Source: Rossellomorea vietnamensis (GTDB taxonomy: Bacteria; Bacillota; Bacilli; Bacillales; Bacillaceae_B). From it: 64,000 bases of DNA. Of the stretch, positions 60,837 through 64,000 are shown in pieces. The notes beneath the pieces are model-generated. The model ran no database searches and was not told where the DNA came from. It saw only the letters and a program-made list of their open reading frames with translations. The position numbers were made by a program, and so were the translations under genes. The DNA lies in contig NZ_LIXZ01000001.1 of assembly GCF_001305855.1 (NCBI RefSeq), positions 434,001 to 498,000 on the forward strand, in the 5' to 3' direction. Position 1 is the first letter of the stretch. Each line of letters opens with the position of its first letter.

Positions 60837-61571
60837 CTAAATTTCTACTACCATATCTTTTTCTGCTAATGATACATGACCGCTATAAATCGTTTTCGCT
60901 TCTGTAATTAACTGCTCCAAGTCCCCGAAATGAGGCAGATGTGTGAGGATGAGGTTCCGGGCATTGGTTTTCTGAGCAAGTCTTCCGGCGTCGAGACTAG
61001 TCATATGACCAGCGTTTGATGCATCCATCTCCCCATAGAAATTACATTCACATAGAAGCAGGTCAGCATCCTGTCCGAATGAAACGAATTCTTCCCTGTA
61101 GGCGGAATCTGCTGTATAAAAGAGGGATTCCCCACCTGCTTCGATTCTCATCCCGTAACACGGGACGGGATGCTTGGATTTCACAAACGTGACCGTGAAG
61201 GGACCAAGGGATAAAGAAGAGTCCTCCGTATACTCGTGGGCTGTCATTAGATCTTTGTATGTAAGGGAATTGTATCCTTGCTGATCTTCCCGGTGGGCAT
61301 ACACAGGCAGGGTACCTTTGTTTTTACCCAGGAAGTATTGAATCAATAAAGCGTGTTGTAGTACACCTATATCTGCGACATGATCGGGATGATAATGGGA
61401 CAGAAGGACTGCATCCAACTCTGTTGCTTCTATATGATGTTGAAGATGGGATAGTACACCACTTCCACAGTCAATAAGCAGTTTAAAGCCATTTGCTTCA
61501 AGTAAATACCCGGTGCTCGCTTCTCCTGCCTTCGGATATCCGCCCCATTGACCAATAATGGTTAACTTCAT
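60837..61571 (-). CDS. yhfI: MBL-fold metallohydrolase YhfI
   Basis: 244 residues, metallo-beta-lactamase fold like RNase Z. The metal motif is SHYHPDHVADIG (about 58-69), with later ligands in ADSAY, GHMTSLDAG and LTHLPHFG. Substrate unknown; related proteins act on cyclic nucleotides or tRNA 3' ends. First gene of the yhfI-lplJ unit and divergent from yhfH. GGAG is 10 nt before the ATG. Confidence 0.88.
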   Translation of the reverse strand: MKLTIIGQWGGYPKAGEASTGYLLEANGFKLLIDCGSGVLSHLQHHIEATELDAVLLSHYHPDHVADIGVLQHALLIQYFLGKNKGTLPVYAHREDQQGYNSLTYKDLMTAHEYTEDSSLSLGPFTVTFVKSKHPVPCYGMRIEAGGESLFYTADSAYREEFVSFGQDADLLLCECNFYGEMDASNAGHMTSLDAGRLAQKTNARNLILTHLPHFGDLEQLITEAKTIYSGHVSLAEKDMVVEI

Positions 61572-61660
61572 GTTTGAACATCTCCTTTCACTTTAGTCTG
61601 TACCCCTACTATACTTCATTGTGCCTATTTTTTCATTTTTTCCGCCCATTTTAGAATTTA

Positions 61661-61688
61661 TTGTTGACGAAACTCATACTGTTATAAT
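61661..61688 (+). promoter_or_regulatory. Candidate sigma-A promoter of yhfH
   Basis: TTGTTG (61661-61666), 16-nt spacer, perfect TATAAT (61683-61688); the start codon follows 79 nt downstream. Confidence 0.45.
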
Positions 61689-61767
61689 ACAATAAAATAA
61701 ATTAACACATCAGTTATATAACACGAACAATTGATGGGTGAATACAAATTTACGGAGGGTGATGAAC

Positions 61768-61902
61768 ATGGTAAAAAATATTGTTGAGTTCTTTCGAAAT
61801 TTGCCGCCTAAGTCTTGTGCACAGTGTGGAGATACAATTGAGGAGCAGCATGAATGCTACGGCATTTATTGCGAAAAATGCACGACTGACTACGAATACT
61901 GA
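61768..61902 (+). CDS. yhfH: YhfH-type small zinc-ribbon-like protein
   Basis: 44 residues read directly: starts MVKNIVEFFRNLPPKSCAQC and ends CEKCTTDYEY. Two CxxC pairs (Cys17/Cys20, Cys35/Cys38) and an isolated Cys30 suggest zinc binding. Same position next to yhfI as in B. subtilis. The ATG at 61768 has GGAGG 9 nt upstream; the ATG two codons earlier overlaps the site. Too short for usual ORF lists. Function unknown. Confidence 0.85.
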   Translation: MVKNIVEFFRNLPPKSCAQCGDTIEEQHECYGIYCEKCTTDYEY

Positions 61903-61925
61903 GTTCATGAAAATCAAGGGGTACG

Positions 61926-61962
61926 AAAAAGGATGCTCTTCAAAATGAAGAGCATCCTTTTT
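61926..61962. terminator. Bidirectional terminator between yhfH and the lipoprotein gene
   Basis: Perfect 16-bp stem AAAAAGGATGCTCTTC / GAAGAGCATCCTTTTT (61926-61941, 61947-61962). Confidence 0.95.
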
Positions 61963-61966
61963 ATGA

Positions 61967-62719
61967 TTATTGTACTTCGACTGTTTCCATTGTGTGCTCG
62001 TGAATTTCTTCTCCTTTGGTGACATGGACCTGAACATTATAGGAACCTTTCTCCGGAAATGTATAGGAGCCTTTGTATTCTCCCTTTTCACCTGGATTCA
62101 GATCAACCCATTCATGCTTTTCTTGATCCTCCTGATAAATTTCAAAACGGACTCTGGCGTCTTCCAGTGCGTCTTCTTTATTTTCTACATGCACCATCAT
62201 TTCCGCTACTTCACCAGCTGTGACCACATCCGGCTTCATCAAATGTATGGAAACGGTACTTTCATGGTCACCATGGTGGTGATCTTCACCTGCTTGTCCA
62301 TGTTCGCCGCCTTCTACTTCTCCAATCGCAATTTCCGTTTTAGGCATCGTATGCATGTCACGGGCCGTTACGTGAACCTGAACAGTATACATTCCGTCTT
62401 CTTCAAATGTTTTTTCCGCTTTATAAAGTCCGCCTTTTTCGTGCTTGGCTTCGATCATTTCGCTTTCTTCTTTATGACCATTTTTCCAAATTTCATATTT
62501 CACTTCACCTGCATCATCGACGGTATCATCACCTTGAGTGACTTTCGTGGAAAGGGAAACGGGTTCGCCTTTTTCTCCTTTTTCAGGCACGTCTAACTTT
62601 GCGTCGATTGCTTCTAATTTTTCGTCCTCTTTTGCTCCGTTATCTTCATTTGTATTACCGCATGCAGCGATAAACAATGCAAGAATCCCTACGAGCATAA
62701 ACAAACTTATTTTTTTCAT
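61967..62719 (-). CDS. Lipoprotein with two YtkA-like domains and a His-rich linker
   Basis: 250 residues. Signal peptide with lipobox FIAACGN (Cys20). Two homologous beta-sandwich repeats follow: about 45-135 (YEIWKNG, GLYKAEKTFEEDGMYTVQVH) and about 155-248 (FEIYQED, GEYKGSYTFPEKGSYNVQVH), the YtkA/FixH-like pattern. Between them is a His/Gly/Glu linker (GEHGQAGEDHHHGDHE), suited to binding copper or zinc. Likely an extracytoplasmic metal-related lipoprotein (inference). Monocistronic. Confidence 0.85.
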   Translation of the reverse strand: MKKISLFMLVGILALFIAACGNTNEDNGAKEDEKLEAIDAKLDVPEKGEKGEPVSLSTKVTQGDDTVDDAGEVKYEIWKNGHKEESEMIEAKHEKGGLYKAEKTFEEDGMYTVQVHVTARDMHTMPKTEIAIGEVEGGEHGQAGEDHHHGDHESTVSIHLMKPDVVTAGEVAEMMVHVENKEDALEDARVRFEIYQEDQEKHEWVDLNPGEKGEYKGSYTFPEKGSYNVQVHVTKGEEIHEHTMETVEVQ

Positions 62720-62775
62720 GATTGATCCTCCTCGTATCTTTCAGCGTATCACCATTATGTACCTCTCACCATTTA

Positions 62776-62795
62776 GTATACACGTTCATGTATAC
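62776..62795. promoter_or_regulatory. Palindrome GTATACA-N6-TGTATAC upstream of the YtkA-like gene
   Basis: Perfect 7-bp arms around CGTTCA, 57-76 bp upstream of the start. A CATAAT -10 on the minus strand lies at 62754-62759, so the palindrome covers the -35 region. Candidate operator for an unidentified regulator. Confidence 0.45.
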
Positions 62796-62820
62796 CCGGG
62801 GTTTGTCCATTTTATGAAGA

Positions 62821-62856
62821 AAAAACGGCAGATGTGTGTGACATCTACCGTTTTTT
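62821..62856 (-). terminator. Terminator of the yhgE-like gene
   Basis: On the minus strand CGGUAGAUGU pairs with ACAUCUGCCG (one U-G) inside flanking A/T runs; TTTTTTC follows. 4 nt after the stop. Confidence 0.88.
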
Positions 62857-62859
62857 TCC

Positions 62860-64000
62860 TTAAGCTTCTACTGTTTTTGTATATTGTTTCTTGAATAACC
62901 CTACAAAGAACACGGCAGTCAATGCAACGAACACAATGAAGTATCCAAGCAGGATGAAGAGGTTTTGCCACATGAAGGCAAAGTCCCCGCTTGAAATGAT
63001 CGCTTTGAAGGCTGATACCGAGTACGTCATCGGTAACAGCGCACTGATTGGTTGCAGTGCAGTCGGAATTAGTTCGAGTGGGAATGTACCGGCACTCGTT
63101 GTTAATTGCAGAATCAAGATGATAATGGCGACGAATCGTCCCGGATCACCAAGGATTGTAACCAGCATTTGAATCAATGCCAGGAATGTAAGACTTGTAA
63201 TAATAGTAGAAAGTAAGAATAATGGTACACTTTCCACTTCAAGGCCCAATCCGAAGAGTAAGATTGCTGCTGCAATTAGTGATTGGATGATCCCGACTGT
63301 CGTAAGGACAGTAAATTTACCCATGAACCAGCTCATTCCGCTGGATGGGCGGTTGGATGGTTCTCGGAGCGGATACACAATCGAGATTAATAATGCCCCT
63401 ACGAATAGTCCAAGAGATAAGAAATAAGGAGCAAACCCTGTTCCGTAGTTTGGAACATGATTGATTTTCTCGTTTTTCACATCGACTGGACCCGCCATCA
63501 TGTCATACGTATCGTCATCCGCTTTGACACCGTTGGCTTCTTTTGCTGCATCTTTTAATTTCGCTTCGTATTCCGTTGTTCCGTCTGATAGTTTCGTTGA
63601 ACCGTCTGCGAGCTCAGTGGAACCATCGGCGAGTTTCCTTGATCCGTCTGCCAGCTGATTGGACCCATCATATACCCGGTTAAGTCCTGAGCTCAGCTCA
63701 TTTGCTCCTGAAGCAAGACCTACCGTTCCCTGGTATACATCACCAAGTTTTTGATTTAATAAACCGTAGTTTTCCACCACTTTGTTTTGACCGGCTACAA
63801 GCTGATTCGAGCCTTCGTCAAGCTGTGCCGAACCTGCTACGAGTTGATCCACGCCACCCTGAAGTTTCTTCTGGCCTTCATTTAATGCACCGATGCCACC
63901 CGCAAGCGAGTTCGCTCCTTTTTGAAGTTCGCCAGCACCATTACTTAAAGCACCTGTACCTGTCTGAAGTCCCGATGCACCTTGCTTAATCTGATCGATG
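62860..64000 (-). CDS. yhgE: YhgE/Pip family membrane protein (partial, C-terminal 379 aa)
   Basis: The 5' end is beyond the right edge. The visible part starts with a heptad-repeat region (GASGLQTGTGALSNGAGELQ, then LADGSRKLADGSTELADGST) typical of the extracellular YhgE/Pip coiled segment. About six membrane helices follow (from about 150 residues in), with REPSNRPSSGMSWFMGKFTV and QMLVTILGDPGRF. The family resembles ABC-2 permeases and includes phage infection protein Pip and type VII-linked EsaA. The 21-bp DNA periodicity at 63590-63680 simply reflects the heptads. Confidence 0.88.
   Translation of the reverse strand, partial: IDQIKQGASGLQTGTGALSNGAGELQKGANSLAGGIGALNEGQKKLQGGVDQLVAGSAQLDEGSNQLVAGQNKVVENYGLLNQKLGDVYQGTVGLASGANELSSGLNRVYDGSNQLADGSRKLADGSTELADGSTKLSDGTTEYEAKLKDAAKEANGVKADDDTYDMMAGPVDVKNEKINHVPNYGTGFAPYFLSLGLFVGALLISIVYPLREPSNRPSSGMSWFMGKFTVLTTVGIIQSLIAAAILLFGLGLEVESVPLFLLSTIITSLTFLALIQMLVTILGDPGRFVAIIILILQLTTSAGTFPLELIPTALQPISALLPMTYSVSAFKAIISSGDFAFMWQNLFILLGYFIVFVALTAVFFVGLFKKQYTKTVEA

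Noticed and set aside
61750..62091. Minus-strand 113-aa frame at the lipoprotein gene
   Set aside because: It overlaps the lipoprotein, a terminator and yhfH in other frames, with no ribosome site.
63590..63690. 21-bp periodic DNA similar to the intergenic arrays
   Set aside because: It lies inside the yhgE-like coding sequence and is explained by LADGSxx heptads.

Overview
The window looks like chromosomal DNA of a spore-forming, pigmented Bacillaceae species, probably a Bacillus or Rossellomorea-like genus. The gerPABCDEF spore operon, comK, addAB, yisK/yisL/yisN, asnO, lplJ and yhfH-type genes support this, as do GGAGG-type ribosome sites, frequent TTG/GTG starts and U-tailed terminators. 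From memory, the backbone is colinear (in reverse) with the yhgE to yisP interval of B. subtilis 168: yhgE, yhfH, yhfI, lplJ, yhfL, yhfN, yhzC, comK, yhjD, yhjE, signal peptidase, addB, addA, yisB, gerPF-PA, yisK, yisL, yisN, asnO. I see no rRNA, tRNA, insertion sequence, prophage or CRISPR array.

Layout. 0-2 kb: two translationally coupled phytoene-desaturase-type genes, one cut by the window edge, behind a promoter with three 11-bp direct repeats. 2-13 kb: asnO, yisN, a FIST-PAS-GGDEF-EAL protein, yisL, yisK, a DUF418 membrane protein, the gerP operon behind a sigma-K-like promoter, and yisB. 13-20 kb: addBA. 20-24 kb: an MFS transporter, an acetyltransferase and an acyl-CoA ligase. 24-34 kb: a lipoprotein endonuclease, then a nine-gene minus-strand operon. 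That operon encodes a branched-chain-amino-acid-type ABC importer followed by a KASIII-like enzyme, an alpha/beta hydrolase, a FabG-like reductase and a thiolase. 34.5-39.4 kb: an HD-GYP protein and a 1073-residue MalT-like/BTAD (SARP-type) regulator. 39-45 kb: signal peptidase I, yhjE, an S9 peptidase, yhjD behind a LexA-like box, comK and yhzC with CodY-like boxes between them, and a DUF421 protein. 45-52 kb: M48 protease, azlCD with a divergent XRE-cupin regulator, a CotH-type kinase and a YeeE/YedE transporter. 52-57 kb: AEC carrier, 2-hydroxycarboxylate transporter with two cre-like sites, and its probable two-component system. 57-64 kb: enoyl-CoA hydratase, acyl-CoA ligase with a FadR operator, lplJ, yhfI, yhfH, a YtkA-like lipoprotein and the end of yhgE.

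Two observations stand out. First, the acyl-CoA ligase gene and the nine-gene operon share a promoter layout: TGTAACT, 4 bp, TGTAAC, and a -10-like hexamer 9 nt after the second heptamer. This is the direct-repeat pattern expected for a SARP/BTAD activator, and such a gene lies next to the operon. I infer a regulon for importing and degrading an unidentified organic acid. Second, five unrelated intergenic regions carry short arrays of a 8-9 bp core repeated every 19-21 bp with variable spacers. Each locus has its own core. I know of no described element that fits.
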